64,000 nucleotides of DNA from Pomphorhynchus laevis (taxonomy: Eukaryota > Acanthocephala > Palaeacanthocephala > Echinorhynchida > Pomphorhynchidae), in NCBI GenBank assembly GCA_012934845.2, contig WNNJ02002028.1, positions 25,703 through 89,702 of the forward strand, given 5' to 3'. Position 1 is the first letter of the stretch, and every line of letters begins with the position of its first letter. Below are positions 1 through 10,382 of the stretch, in pieces. The notes under the pieces are model-generated. The model searched no databases and was not told the DNA's origin. It saw nothing but the letters and a program-made list of their open reading frames with translations. Position numbers and translations under genes: made by a program.

Positions 1-224
1 TAAATTTGATTTATTTTTAAAAGTCTGCTGACATCAAGACAGCACAATGCATTTATACTTGCACTTGATTCCGGTATTCCAACATGTCGATTAAAAGTAA
101 AAAAATTAACAGATCAGTAACTATACTCGATGATCTATTAAAGTAGCTTGAAAGACTTATCGACAACACTCCTTTACTAACAAAATACAAGACAGTTTAT
201 AAAGTATATAACGGGAATTCATAT

Positions 225-515
225 ATCGCTGTGTTCTCAGCGATAACGTTCCCTTCATTCCCTCTTACTTTACTTTTCCAATTACTCCAACAACTACGGT
301 TTCCGATCCTTTCTCATCGCCGCCCCACTCACCTGACATCAGCTCACTCTCGACGTCCGCCGCGCCCTCTCCTTTATCACATTCAAACACCTCCTCTGTT
401 CACACCTTATCGACAAATGATTTAGACTTTTGTTTGTTTTTTTTCTTCACGGTCATGTAAGCGTCGCTAGCACGCATTTGCCACGTAAAAAAAATTAATC
501 TATTTTTTATCAATA
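225..515 (+). mobile_element. LINE-A 3' end fragment
   Basis: Degraded 3' end of the LINE-A family. The translated piece resembles the C-terminal tail of the RT protein seen in the longer copies (motifs like LLYHIQTPP, seen there in an alternative frame). It is followed by the family's 3' signature: 'GGTCATGTAAGCGT', a short stem-loop, 'ACGCATTTGCCACG' and an A/T tail. It is 5'-truncated, with no EN or RT core. The flanking 1-224 and 516-640 show nothing I recognise. Confidence 0.75.
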
Positions 516-642
516 AAAGTAAACCTTGATTCTTATACAGTTTGTCAATACCCGCAAATTGGGAAAATGTTCCTGATAGCTTTTTACATCTTATGATAAT
601 TTCATTTCTGTGATATTTTAACTTATTCTTACAACGGATGAT

Positions 643-951
643 GTGGCCAAATGTTCGCAATCAGATCCACTAAAAATTAAGACACAAAAAATCACACAAA
701 CGATGAAATTTTGGCAAAAATCAATCGGTAGCGGAGATAAAGACTTCGATAAGACGCCTGCAAGTACAAAAGAAGGTGTACGAATATACGCAAATAATTC
801 TATGATAAAGGTGCGGAAAATTAGTATGATCGATAACCAAATTTTGAGGAGTATTTTGAAGCATAAAGAACAGATTCATTGGAGTTCAAAGATAAAGAAG
901 TTAGTCCGGAAAGATCGAAAGAAGAAATACTTATATAAGAAGGATAGTTGA
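643..951 (+). CDS. unassigned lysine-rich ORF, 102 codons
   Basis: Open frame of 102 codons lying between two LINE-A fragments. The predicted product is basic, with many Lys/Arg toward the C-terminus (an RKDRKKK run), and has no signal peptide or membrane segment. I recognise no domain. No splice acceptor or polyadenylation signal stands out. Its base composition is less pyrimidine-biased than the adjacent LINE strands, so it is not an obvious frame shadow of them. It could be a leftover host exon, an unknown element's ORF or chance. Confidence 0.15.
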   Translation: MAKCSQSDPLKIKTQKITQTMKFWQKSIGSGDKDFDKTPASTKEGVRIYANNSMIKVRKISMIDNQILRSILKHKEQIHWSSKIKKLVRKDRKKKYLYKKDS

Positions 952-984
952 CTTTAAATAAGCAAAATGAAATTCAAAGTATTT

Positions 985-2035
985 TGCCTTGAATTTTGCG
1001 TCGTTTCCGATCTCTTTTCTCCACCAACTGATCCTGTCACCATATGCATTTCCAATCCTATGTCATAACCTTTCCTCACAGCGCCCGCCACCTCCATATT
1101 ATCCATATCATCTTAGTCTCAAGCTGTCAAGCCTACTACCTTCATATCCTACACTCACAGCTCTTCAATCGTGACCTTACCAATTCAGGTCACTCGTTTT
1201 CCTTAATAGAAACGTTGTCCTTCTCGCAATCATTGCGTAATCGCCACTAAAAACACTCCTTCACCCTCCTTATCTTCACAAGATTCGACCATGATGTTTC
1301 CGCATTTAGATTCATACTATCGTATCTTGTTTTTACGGATAACCCATCATTTTCAACGACATATATTTTGTCGCATTCATCCGCCTAACCGAATCTACTC
1401 AATCTAATCCTTATCAGCCCACTCTTATAAAAATTATTTTCAAGTATCGCTCTAACGTATCCTCTGTCATCTCCAAATGATTTAAACTTATATCTTCTTC
1501 AGCCACTCGCAATTTACCCGATCGCAACACTTCCGAAATCGCTCAACTCTCTTCTGCCCGCATCGAAAAACGACGTCGCGAGGAAACTGGCGAAACATCA
1601 CTCTCCATTCGAATCATCGATGAAATTTTCAAGTTGTTCACATCCGCTTAAAAATTCGATGGTGCTCCATCTTTCCTAAGTGCCTTCACTGCAAGCCCCT
1701 TTCACAACCACACACGGTTTCTGCCTCGGTCTCCTCAATACTATATCTATTCTCCACAAATCTCGTATAATCTTCAACCTCTTAACCAAACAATTCATCG
1801 ATCTATTCTCCAAATCCTGGCAGTATAAAACCGACGGCCTAACCATTCACCGTCTGAGCTCATCCCCTTCAAAATTATCTAATCATGACAACACTGCGGC
1901 ATTCGCCCGTCAGTCCGCGTCTCGTCGCAAAATCACTCCCCTTTTCAGTCCTTGCTCTTTAGAATTGCTCACTTGTCGTTCTTCTAGCCAAATCACTCTG
2001 GATATCGGCATTGTATACCTGCTAATTTAAAAGAA
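985..2035 (+). mobile_element. LINE-A ORF1/EN fragment, decayed
   Basis: Aligns by eye with the reverse complement of about 13000-13950, which is the ORF1-to-endonuclease part of the long LINE-A copy. Shared stretches include 'GATCCTGTCA', 'CATAACCTTTCCTCACA' and the region encoding 'DLFSKSWQ' (compare 'DLFCLNESWH' in the intact family). Many stops and frameshifts break it. The RT half and 3' tail are absent. It ends near a repeated 'ATACCTGCTA.TTTAAA' (2017-2057) just upstream of LINE-B. Confidence 0.7.
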
Positions 2036-2087
2036 CTAGAATACCTGCTAGTTTAAACTTTCTTGGCTTCTTAATAAACTACTTACA

Positions 2088-2147
2088 TTCCAGATTATTC
2101 CTGTCAGTTCCAGATTATTCCTGTCAGTTCCAGATTATTCCTGTCAG
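2088..2147 (+). repeat. 3 x 20-bp tandem repeat
   Basis: Three perfect head-to-tail copies of TTCCAGATTATTCCTGTCAG. They are followed directly by an imperfect palindrome, 'CCGCTCGCTACGCTCGCGG', at about 2149-2167. It sits immediately 5' of LINE-B ORF1 and may be the 5' UTR of that element. Confidence 0.9.
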
Positions 2148-2196
2148 TTCCGCTCGCTACGCTCGCGGATTGAGCTCAATCTATCGATAAAAGGTC

Positions 2197-2715
2197 ATGC
2201 CTAAAAAAGCGCGATCTCAGATCCCTGTTCCTGATCAACAATCTTCCACATCTAAATGCAATGATGGTTATACCAGCTTTGAAGTTGGATGCGATTCCAA
2301 AGATTGCGATGTATGGACACTTGTTCGTGTTAAAATATCCGACCACTCAGTGTATAAACTTAAACATTTCACTTGCGGTTTTTGTACATCAGTACGACTA
2401 CTACAGTTATCCTGCTCATCTACTCCTGTATCACACACTACCACTCAGACCAATGCTGTTTTAGATGTTTCCCTCGCATCAACACCTGACTTCGCATCAT
2501 ATAATCCCATTATTGAACCTACTCTCTCACACACTCCTCGTTCAACTACGTACCAAACTTCCATTAATCTTTCTCATTCTAACAATGCTAACGGCAAAGC
2601 TTTTCATCTCGTACCTCCTCTTTCCTATTCCTCCCCCAATCTAAATAAATCTCAAACTTCTTTATTCTCCTCACGAACTCCTTACTCGACCCCCCCCTGT
2701 ATCACCTCTCAATAA
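2197..2715 (+). CDS. LINE-B ORF1, N-terminal part with PHD-like finger
   Basis: Codes for 172 residues. Residues 21-63 carry C21, C32, C37, W40, C60 and C63, which looks like part of a PHD-type zinc finger (CxxxxCxxW...CxxC). Some CR1-group LINEs have such a motif in ORF1, where it is thought to bind nucleic acid or chromatin. The rest is Ser/Thr/Pro-rich and probably disordered. The frame ends just after a run of C at about 2689-2696, and the ORF1 sequence continues in another frame to about 3400, so a frameshift at the homopolymer is likely. The same cysteine pattern recurs at 13925-14212 (LINE-A) and, more decayed, at 35690-35800 (LINE-C). Confidence 0.75.
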   Translation: MPKKARSQIPVPDQQSSTSKCNDGYTSFEVGCDSKDCDVWTLVRVKISDHSVYKLKHFTCGFCTSVRLLQLSCSSTPVSHTTTQTNAVLDVSLASTPDFASYNPIIEPTLSHTPRSTTYQTSINLSHSNNANGKAFHLVPPLSYSSPNLNKSQTSLFSSRTPYSTPPCITSQ

Positions 2716-2945
2716 TTTACACCCTTCCATCAAAATCATTTCCAGTAACATTTCCGATCAACTAATTCAACACTCCATTCCTGTCACTCATGTCCCAACC
2801 TATTTTAATTCTCCTTACTCTACCTCCCACGTAACACTTCCCAATAAGTTACATCCTTCATTTAAAATCATATCCAGTCACATCTCTGATCAACCGATTC
2901 AACACCCCGCTCCTGTCACACTTGCTCCAACCAATATTAATTCTT
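2707..2945 (+). repeat. 134-bp tandem duplication inside LINE-B ORF1
   Basis: The segment at about 2710-2810 is repeated at about 2841-2942 with roughly one change in six. Both encode a unit like 'LHPSIKIISSNISDQ' / 'LHPSFKIISSHISDQ' followed by 'IQH..PVT..PT'. It is a duplication within the disordered part of ORF1. Confidence 0.8.
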
Positions 2946-3486
2946 TATCAAGCACCCTGTCATTTCCACTTCTATCTGCTCATCTACCTCGACTCCAACC
3001 AGCTCTGTCCGTCCACCACTTCCACGAAATCGTTTTCCTTCGCGCGATCGCTGTATAATCATATCAAACTTAAAGCTTTCCGAATCTGCTTCTCCACAAT
3101 CTCGCCTCGATGATGATGTATCTGCTTTCAGGTCTATCCTAGCAACCATTCTTCCTGATGATAACCCATCACTCTTCAATAATATCGCTCCTGTATCCTT
3201 TATTCGTTTAAACAAATCCACTAAATCAAATCATCTCAGTCCTCCACTCTTAAAAATCGTTTTCCGACATAGTTCACATGCCTCTTCGGTACTCTCCCAA
3301 CGTTTTAAACTTCTTACCACTTCATCTACTTGCCGTATCTTTCCTGACCGCTCCCCTTCTGATATTGCCCAGCTCAATTTAGCTCGCATTGAAAAAACAT
3401 CGACGTGAAACAAACGGCGAGTCATCCTTATCTATACGTAAAATCAACGGAAATTTTCACGTTCTTCACACAAGGCCAAAAATTCG

Positions 3487-4623
3487 ATGGCGTCCCATCT
3501 CTCCCCCTTGTCTTCTTCGCTAGTCGATCTCGCTCCTAAGCATACTTTTCGTCTTAGTCTATTCAATACTCGCTCCATTCTTCATAAAGCTGATATGCTT
3601 CTCGATATCTTCGATCAATTATCTATCGATATTCTCTGCATTACCGAATCCTGGCACACTGACTCCAACGATCTTGCTATTCGTCGTCTATGTCGCTCTG
3701 GTTGTTCTCTAGTTGAATCAGCTCGTCAAATTACATCTCATACATCTACTGCGTCTAACCATGGCGGTATTGTTGCCATTGCTCGTCACCCAATGTCTTT
3801 ACGTAAAATCAACGTTAACATCCGTTACACCTCGTTCGAATTACTCATATGCAGATTATCAACGCCTTTCCCTCTGGAACTTGTGATTGTATACCGTCCA
3901 GGTTCAGTTGCCCCATCACGTATCTTCTTTAACGACCTTGCAGATCTAATGTCTCACTGTTCATTGTCTTATACTCCTTCTTTTGTTCTCGGTGACTTTA
4001 ACATTCGTCTTGATCGCCCGTCTGACTCTGACTCTATCACTTTAACTAATCTTTTTTCTGATTTTAACTATAAATTACTTTCAACAAGCCCAACTCATAT
4101 TCTCGGCGGTGCTCTCGACATCATCGCTGTTCCTAACTGCTTCAATGAGTATACCTCTTTGTCAATTACTGATCCTGGTTTGTCCGATCATTTCCTTGTC
4201 ACTCTTACTCTTACTCGTCCCCATCCTCCTTCTCCGCCTTTACCTTTATCTACACCAAGTCGACCCTGGAAGCTTCTCGATATCCCTGTTCTCTGCACAG
4301 CCTTACTCAATTCTTCACTCTTTTCACTTCCTCTTAACTATCTCTCTCCCGATGATCTCTGCATTCTGTTTGATTCTGAACTTACGTCGATCCTTAATAA
4401 CCTTCTGTCTAGTCGACTTCGACGTTCCCAGCGCTTGCGCCATGCTCCCTGGTTCGATTCTGACTGTAGTCTTTCTAAGCGTCGACTCCGTCACTCTTTT
4501 CGTATGTATAAACGCTTTCTTAAACGTTCACCCAACTCACTCCCTCCAAATCTTCGTGATTCCTACTTTTCTCAACGCCGTTCACATCTCATTCTTATAC
4601 GTACTAAACGTACTCTCTTTTAG
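3487..4623 (+). CDS. LINE-B APE-type endonuclease domain
   Basis: 378-codon open frame covering the apurinic-like endonuclease that nicks target DNA for target-primed reverse transcription. Visible landmarks: N27 in LFNTRS, E54 in TESW, YRPGS at 136-140, GDFN at 169-172, THILGGALD at 203-211 and SDHF at 233-236. These are the usual catalytic and metal-binding positions of LINE endonucleases. The ATG is simply the first in this frame. Homologous sequence continues upstream in a different frame (about 3120-3480), so the true polypeptide is longer and the copy is frameshifted. RT follows in other frames from about 4624. Confidence 0.85.
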   Translation: MASHLSPLSSSLVDLAPKHTFRLSLFNTRSILHKADMLLDIFDQLSIDILCITESWHTDSNDLAIRRLCRSGCSLVESARQITSHTSTASNHGGIVAIARHPMSLRKINVNIRYTSFELLICRLSTPFPLELVIVYRPGSVAPSRIFFNDLADLMSHCSLSYTPSFVLGDFNIRLDRPSDSDSITLTNLFSDFNYKLLSTSPTHILGGALDIIAVPNCFNEYTSLSITDPGLSDHFLVTLTLTRPHPPSPPLPLSTPSRPWKLLDIPVLCTALLNSSLFSLPLNYLSPDDLCILFDSELTSILNNLLSSRLRRSQRLRHAPWFDSDCSLSKRRLRHSFRMYKRFLKRSPNSLPPNLRDSYFSQRRSHLILIRTKRTLF

Positions 4624-6394
4624 CGAAATCAACTCGAGTCATCTTCCAACTCTAAATCTCATTGGAAAATCTTAAACTCAATTCTTTCACGATCATCTAC
4701 CCCTTGTAATATAAATCCTGATGAATTTTCTTCTTATCTACAAACTAAACTATCTAATTTACTTTCCCTACTACCCATAGCCTCCTTGTACCCACTCTTT
4801 TCTTTAAATACTTCCCTCCCAGAACTATTCCACCTTCTTCCCGTTTCGTCTGATGAAGTTTCTTCGGTTCTGCTGTCATTACCTAATAAAACCTCTCATT
4901 CTGACCCAATTCCCACTCACTTGCTTAAAAATATCTGTTCTTTTATCTACCCTTCCTAACCACATTGTTCAACTCGTCCATCCGTAGCTGTACATTTCCT
5001 TCCATCTGAAAATGCGCCACTGTTCGTCCTCTCATCAAAAAGCCAACTCTCGACTCCTCACTACCATCTTCGGACCGTCCTATTTCACTTCTCCCAACCC
5101 TCTCTAAACTCCTTGAGCGTCTCGTTCTTAAGCAAGTTAATACATATCTCTATTCCTCTAACTTATTTCCTCCCTTCCAAGCCGCTTTTCGCTCTAATTA
5201 CTCTACCGAAATTGCCTGTCTTAAAGTTTATAACGACTTACTCATATCGCGCGATCATAAATTATGTAGTGTCATAGTTTCTCTTGATCTATCGTCTGCT
5301 TTTGACATCGTCGATCACTCGATTCTTCTCCATCGCCTTCGTCATGATTATGGCTTCTCTTTACCCACTGTATCATGGTTTTCTTCATATCTATCAAACC
5401 GTACATTTCGCGTATATTCTAACTCTTCTCTCTCCCATCCTTCGTCCATTCCGTCCGGTGTTCCGCAAGGCTCCGTATTAGGCCCTATACTTTTCTCTCT
5501 TCTTCTTGGTGATTTGTCTTCGATTTCTCATAAATTTAACTTCCATGTTATGCAATATGCTGATGACATTCTCATCTATGCTCATGCACCTGTTTATCGT
5601 ATTCGCGATCTTAGTGTTTCTGCTTCCGACTGTCTTGTCTCAATTTCCAATCATCTTTCTTCCCTTCGCCTTTCTCTGAATCCTGATAAATCCAAAATTA
5701 TGTGGATCCTACCTCGACGCCTCGGCTTCGAACCTCCCTCCGTATCATTAAATTCTACAATTCTTCCTATCGTTGATAATCTCGTTTTCCTAGGCTTCCA
5801 TTTTGACAACCGACTTTCACTTAAACCTTTCGTTAGAGATAAAGTACGCTCATCTACCTTGATACTCCGCAACCTCCGTCAAGTTCGTAGATTGATCGAT
5901 TTCCCTTCTTGTATGACTCTCATATCATCTCTCCTTTTTCTAGACTCGATTATTGTCTTAGTCTATTTTCCAACTCACCTAAATCCACTCTTCTTCCCCT
6001 ACAACGCATCGTCAACGCAGCTGTCCGAATTCTCCTCCGTCTTCGTCGTTTTGATCACACATCCTACCATCTTGCTTCTCTCGATTTGCCTACAATTTAT
6101 TGTCGTGTTCAAATTCGTCTTCTTATCGTTGCTTTCCGCCTTGTAACTTTTCATACCCCTTCATTTCTCAACCTTCCTTTTCTTGATAATTCCCGTCCTG
6201 TTTACTGTTCCTTGCGTTCCTGTAATTCCCTTCTTTTACATGTCCCAAACTACTCTACCTCCTTTGAACTCCGCTCCTTCCTGGTGGCTGCTCCTCTATC
6301 GTGGAATCATCTGCCCATTCATATACGCCAATCAACTTCCCTGCAGTGCTTCAAACGACAAATCCGATCCCATCTGAACAATTTAACTGCTTGA
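4624..6394 (+). pseudogene. LINE-B reverse transcriptase, frameshifted
   Basis: RT domain spread over all three frames. Recognisable pieces include LFHLLPVSSDEVSSVLLSLP (about 4830-4890), SLDLSSAFDIVDHS (about 5280-5320), YADDILIYAHAPV (about 5558-5597), the thumb motif FLGFHFDNRLSLKPF (about 5790-5835) and a C-terminal 'WNHLPIHIRQS' region ending in a stop at about 6394. Motifs are well preserved at the codon level but interrupted by frameshifts, consistent with a copy inactivated by small indels. Confidence 0.85.
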
Positions 6395-6404
6395 CTTTCT
6401 CATT

Positions 6405-6470
6405 TTTGTTTGTGGACTTGTAAGCGTACAGCTTGTACGCATTTGCCACATTAAATAAATTTGTATTATT
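6405..6470 (+). other. LINE-B 3' terminal stem-loop and tail
   Basis: 'GACTTGTAA' then GCGTACA-GCT-TGTACGC, a perfect 7-bp stem with a 3-nt loop, then 'ATTTGCCACATTAAATAAA'. The same layout ends the other LINE-A/B copies, with different but complementary stem bases (LINE-A: GCGTGC/GCACGC). In the L2 group such a 3' stem-loop is known to be the site where RT recognises its RNA. Applying that role here is inference. Confidence 0.75.
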
Positions 6471-6480
6471 ATATTAATAC

Positions 6481-7215
6481 CGATCAACGTATATCTCTAT
6501 TCATCCAATATGTACCCTCCTTTCCAATCCGTTTTCCGCTCTAATCACTCCACCGAAATCACTTGCATGAAAGTTTACCACGACCTGCTCATTTCTTTCA
6601 GCAAAGCCCTACAGTTTCTTTATCTGCCTCGACCTCTTTTCCGTCTTCGGCATCGTTGACCACTCCATCCTCCTTTCTCTCCTTCGTCATGATTACGGCT
6701 TTTCTTCCTACTCCGTAGCATGGTTTGCCTCATATCTACCCAACCGTTCACTTCGCGTAGGTTCTAAATCATCATCATCCCATCCCAACCTTATTTTCTG
6801 CATGATTCGACAAGGTTTAGTCTTAGGTCCGTGTTTTTTCTCGCATCCGCCCACCACATACACGATATCGACATTTCTGCATCCAACTGTCTTTCTTCTA
6901 TCTACAAACGTCTCCATCTTTATCTCGTTCTAAACGCCGACAAGTCAAAAAAATGTGGATCCTCCCCCGTAAACCAAACATATCTCTTCCCACTGTATCT
7001 TTTGCATCATCGATCATCCCCATAGTCCACAATCTCACTTTCTTAGGCTTCCATTTCGATGATCACATTTCCCTTAAACCCGTTCGTCCGTGAAAAAGTC
7101 AATGACGAACCCTCCTCTGTCCCCACCTTCTCGACACATGACTTAGATTTTTATTTCTTTGATGTGGCCATGAAAGCGTGCGTAGGCACGCATTTGCCAC
7201 GTAAAAATAAATCCT
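6481..7215 (+). mobile_element. LINE-A fragment with internal deletion
   Basis: RT fragment starting at 'NVYLYSSNMYPPFQSVFRSNHSTEI' and jumping from motif GLVLGP straight to 'HHIHDIDISASNCLSSIYKRL', so the YADD block is deleted. It then jumps from the thumb (LGFHFDDH, about 7050) to the 3' UTR. It ends in the family stem-loop GCGTGC-GTAG-GCACGC and 'ATTTGCCACGTAAAAATAAATCC'. It abuts the 3' end of LINE-B, which suggests tail-end insertion. Confidence 0.8.
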
Positions 7216-7234
7216 TTTTTAAAGTAAAAGGAAA

Positions 7235-7730
7235 TTAATACGTTGCGATATGTTGAACAATGAAGTTTGGAGAAGTGAATTGAAATATAGTCAAAACGAC
7301 GATAGGAAGAGAATACGAATTGAGATGTTTACTATACGTTGAAGAGGCAATGAATGCATCGAAGGTATCTGAGGATTATGTTGGAAGAGCCAACTTTATA
7401 ACAAACATAAAAAGTAAAAGATGGCTTGTTATCAAAATGAAAACCAAGAAAGTTTATATGATCAACTAAGTGAAAAGCTTTTGAGTATAAAAAATTTAAT
7501 TTCGAGGATAAAGCATTTCTTATTTAATGAAAACATGAATTGACTTGGGTAGATTTGTAAACATGCAATCTAAATTTCGGACTTTACGGTATTTAAAAAC
7601 ATAAAAGGAAAATGCTTAAAGATGGAGCAAAGACAATTCGCTGAGACAAAAGATGGGTCAATGACGTTGTCAATGTTCTGATTGGAGTAAAGAAGGATAT
7701 CGTCAGTATACTGCATTAAGTGAAAATTAT
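7235..7730 (-). mobile_element. LINE RT fragment (LINE-A/B relative), antisense
   Basis: On the minus strand about 7725-7600 reads LMQYTDDILLYSNQNID, an RT active-site block (YADD with one change). It continues into a thumb-like segment 'FLGFHFDNKPS' and 'SSNIILRYLR', equivalent to FLGFHFDDHL and SSNLILRDIR of LINE-A. It is broken by stops and frameshifts, with no 3' tail seen. An old copy of the same broad lineage. Confidence 0.7.
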
Positions 7731-7759
7731 GGGAAATAATCCTTAAAAATAATAAACTT

Positions 7760-9480
7760 TTAATAATAACTTTTATTTATAATATTCAAAAAAATTATGG
7801 AAACAATATATTTATAAAAATATTCAAAATTGTTGTTGTTGATACCCAAAATCGACACTAGAGGTTTGGTTTGAAACCCAAACCATTAATTTTTGTACTG
7901 CTGTGTGGCAATATGTACCAGTTCAAAAACAATTATATAATTATTGTATTGTGGCAATTAGATATATTTAATTTGTTTTGATTATTTTACTTAATTAATT
8001 ATTATCTATACCTACTTCAGTGGGTATAGCTACATTTTATTATAGTGTTAATAAACTACTGAATTTTTCTGTAAAATATTATAGGTCAAACTAATCCTTT
8101 AGTCATGCGGTTGCTTACTAAAATCGGCTGAACTTCGAAAATTTGTATATTCAAAAAATAATCGGTACGCCTTCGTCAATTGCAAAAAGTCAATAAAATG
8201 CTATGTCCTTTAGGACACATAATGGCTTAATGTGGGGAGCGGGACTGACCGTACCTGTACACTTTTTCATCGGAATTCACGTTCGTACCCTGCTGCTGGA
8301 AAATAAGAGGCATATTTTTAATTAATTGTTATATTATTTTAGCTGCCATATTAGCGCCATCTCTGATATCCCAAAATTTAAATGCTTTTAAACAAAACAC
8401 AAATTTAAACATAATAGTTCAACTAATCTCAGTAGTATATTTCCTCAACAATTCCAATGTTAAACTTTTACAAATCAGTATTTAATCAGTTTAACAAATA
8501 CGTTCTTCTCACAAAGTTGCTTACTCTTCTTCTCCCAATTCATGAAATACGGAATTCCTGCATGAAAATCATCAGCCGACGCCCAGGTCCCCAACGAATT
8601 TCGGAGAAGGACTGATGTATGTCTCCTCATTCATTGTAGCCTCGTTCTATTCCTCTAGTCAAATCGTTGCTAAACTTGGGATCTAACAAATACACATCGA
8701 TCAGTACAACGTAAACAATTATATCGGCTCTATTACTTACAGGCCGGGGTGCCTAGAGAAAAAGCTTTTCGGCAAGATCAATCATTTATTTAAAATAAAA
8801 AATACGCCATTATTGTTAAATTATAGCTCCAAAGCAGTTAATATGAAGGCTACTAATATAAAAACGATACAAATGCCGATCTACCCGTAGGTATAATGTT
8901 CAAATAGGCAAGAACTTTTGCCGTCGTAATCATCAAACATTCGATAGACAGACGCAAGAATTACCGTGTAAGTCACTATTGTGTACAGCAACGGAAGAAT
9001 TCCGAATAACAATACACGTTGAATAAAAATACACGTTGAATAAAGAAACTGCTAAAGCCTTCATAAGTCAAATGTCCTAATATCAAAAATAACTCTTTTC
9101 TATACTCAACAATATTGAAAAAATACATACAACATCTAAACTCTTTTCTTGATGCCCATATTTCACCAAATTTATTTTTTCACTTTTTTGAAAATCTGTT
9201 GCAATTTTACTGGCTGTAAGTTAATTCAATCATATTTTTAGGCCATCAGTGCCGCTAGTATGCCAACAAATGTTGGCGCATAAAAATTGGATTGACGAAA
9301 AGTGCTGAGACATTATAATTTCAATTGTTACAGACTTAACATTTTCTATTAACTTAAATTTTTAAAATTAATTTTTAATGACAATCTAATTGGTGTCGTC
9401 TTAATCCATTTTTCATTAAGGTCATTCTTATCGTTTACAGCAACAGCGGAGCATAAGCTCATAATACTGGCACCAATAAT
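7760..9480. other. AT-rich stretch with no recognised gene
   Basis: No convincing coding sequence. A small hairpin CTATACC/GGTATAG with a 10-nt loop lies at 8006-8029. The GC-richer segment 8480-8780 looks like old transposon sequence but I cannot assign it. The rest is A/T-rich. Confidence 0.5.
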
Positions 9481-10318
9481 AAAAAATAAACACAAAAACA
9501 AAAATTAGTCAAGAAAAACGAAGATCGTTTAATTCCTTATTGATTTTTGCTTTAAATTGTAGAATATCTCGTATATAGTTATTAAACAGTTGCAGAACAT
9601 TCCAATTATTTATTGTTCTAGTTGCAGATCGGCAATGCATCGGAATTCTCTGAATTCGTGGTTTGATTAACCTTAAAGAGTGTCCATAATGGGATGGTTG
9701 CATGACAAAAACAGCTTATTAAGTCACTTTGCTCAAAAGGCATCCAACACAATCTAATACACCATCGTAAGATCTATAAATATTCTACGAAATTTTAATG
9801 ACGTCAAATTCAAATATTTCATTCTATCTCCGAAAGTAAAGACAAGAAACCTACTATTTCGTATGATCCCATTCTTAAAACTTTTACTATCTGGTGAGAT
9901 TATGTTAATGTTTATGGAAAGCTAACATGAAGACTTTATTTTCCTAAATGCATCGAGACTAAATGACTGAAATGATCTTTTAATCATTATCACTAATCCA
10001 AATTCTCGCTGACACACTACCCTAGTATTAGTCGCAGAACTAAAATTCGATGAAACGATCACTTAAAGATCCCTGTATTTTGATAACTTTGTTATGTTTA
10101 CTGAGTCCAGATCATATGAAGATAAAACATTCGGTCAAATTGTGAAATGTGCACACTTCGCTTAATTAATATAAAGAAAATTTGTCTTGAACCATCTCGA
10201 TAAGGTTTTATATCCGACTGCAAAATGCTAACATCATCCGTACTAACAATCTCACTCCTAATCTTTACATCATCCGCAAACATAACAATGTTATATTGAA
10301 TAGCTTTAAAAAAGATAT
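9480..10318 (-). mobile_element. LINE-C RT 3' fragment
   Basis: Minus-strand pieces: about 10318-10100 encodes 'YNIVMFADDVKIRSEI', an RT active site (FADD), and 9703-9509 encodes the C-terminal tail 'RLIKPRIQRIP..CRSATRTINNWN'. The latter matches the tail of the LINE-C copy at 14861-15430 ('KLIKPTTRITVHHRFAIRVINGWN'). The intervening thumb is decayed. The LINE-A copy at 10319 begins exactly where this RT block is cut, so LINE-A seems to have inserted into it. Confidence 0.65.
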
Positions 10319-10382
10319 ATTTTAACGTGGCAAACGCGTGCCAGTGCATGCTTACATGACTACAACAAAACAAAACTGTGAA

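Larger units (their letters stand above)
2150..6480 (+). mobile_element. LINE-B, near full-length CR1/L2-group retrotransposon
   Basis: About 4.3 kb with the full non-LTR order: ORF1 with a PHD-like cysteine motif, APE-type endonuclease, reverse transcriptase, then a short 3' UTR with a stem-loop and A/T-rich end. Endonuclease and RT motifs resemble the CR1/L2/Daphne/Crack group (YRPGS, GDFN, SDH; DLSSAFDIVDHS, YADDILIYAHA). The ORF1-EN and RT parts are split by several frameshifts, so this copy is dead. A second 3' copy of the same family lies at 15600-16140, and the sister family LINE-A occurs many times in the window. Confidence 0.9.

Noticed and set aside
4109-4675. 188-codon hydrophobic ORF that looks membrane-spanning
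   Set aside because: Frame-shifted shadow of the pyrimidine-rich LINE-B endonuclease strand. The apparent membrane segments come from CTT/TTC/CTC codons.
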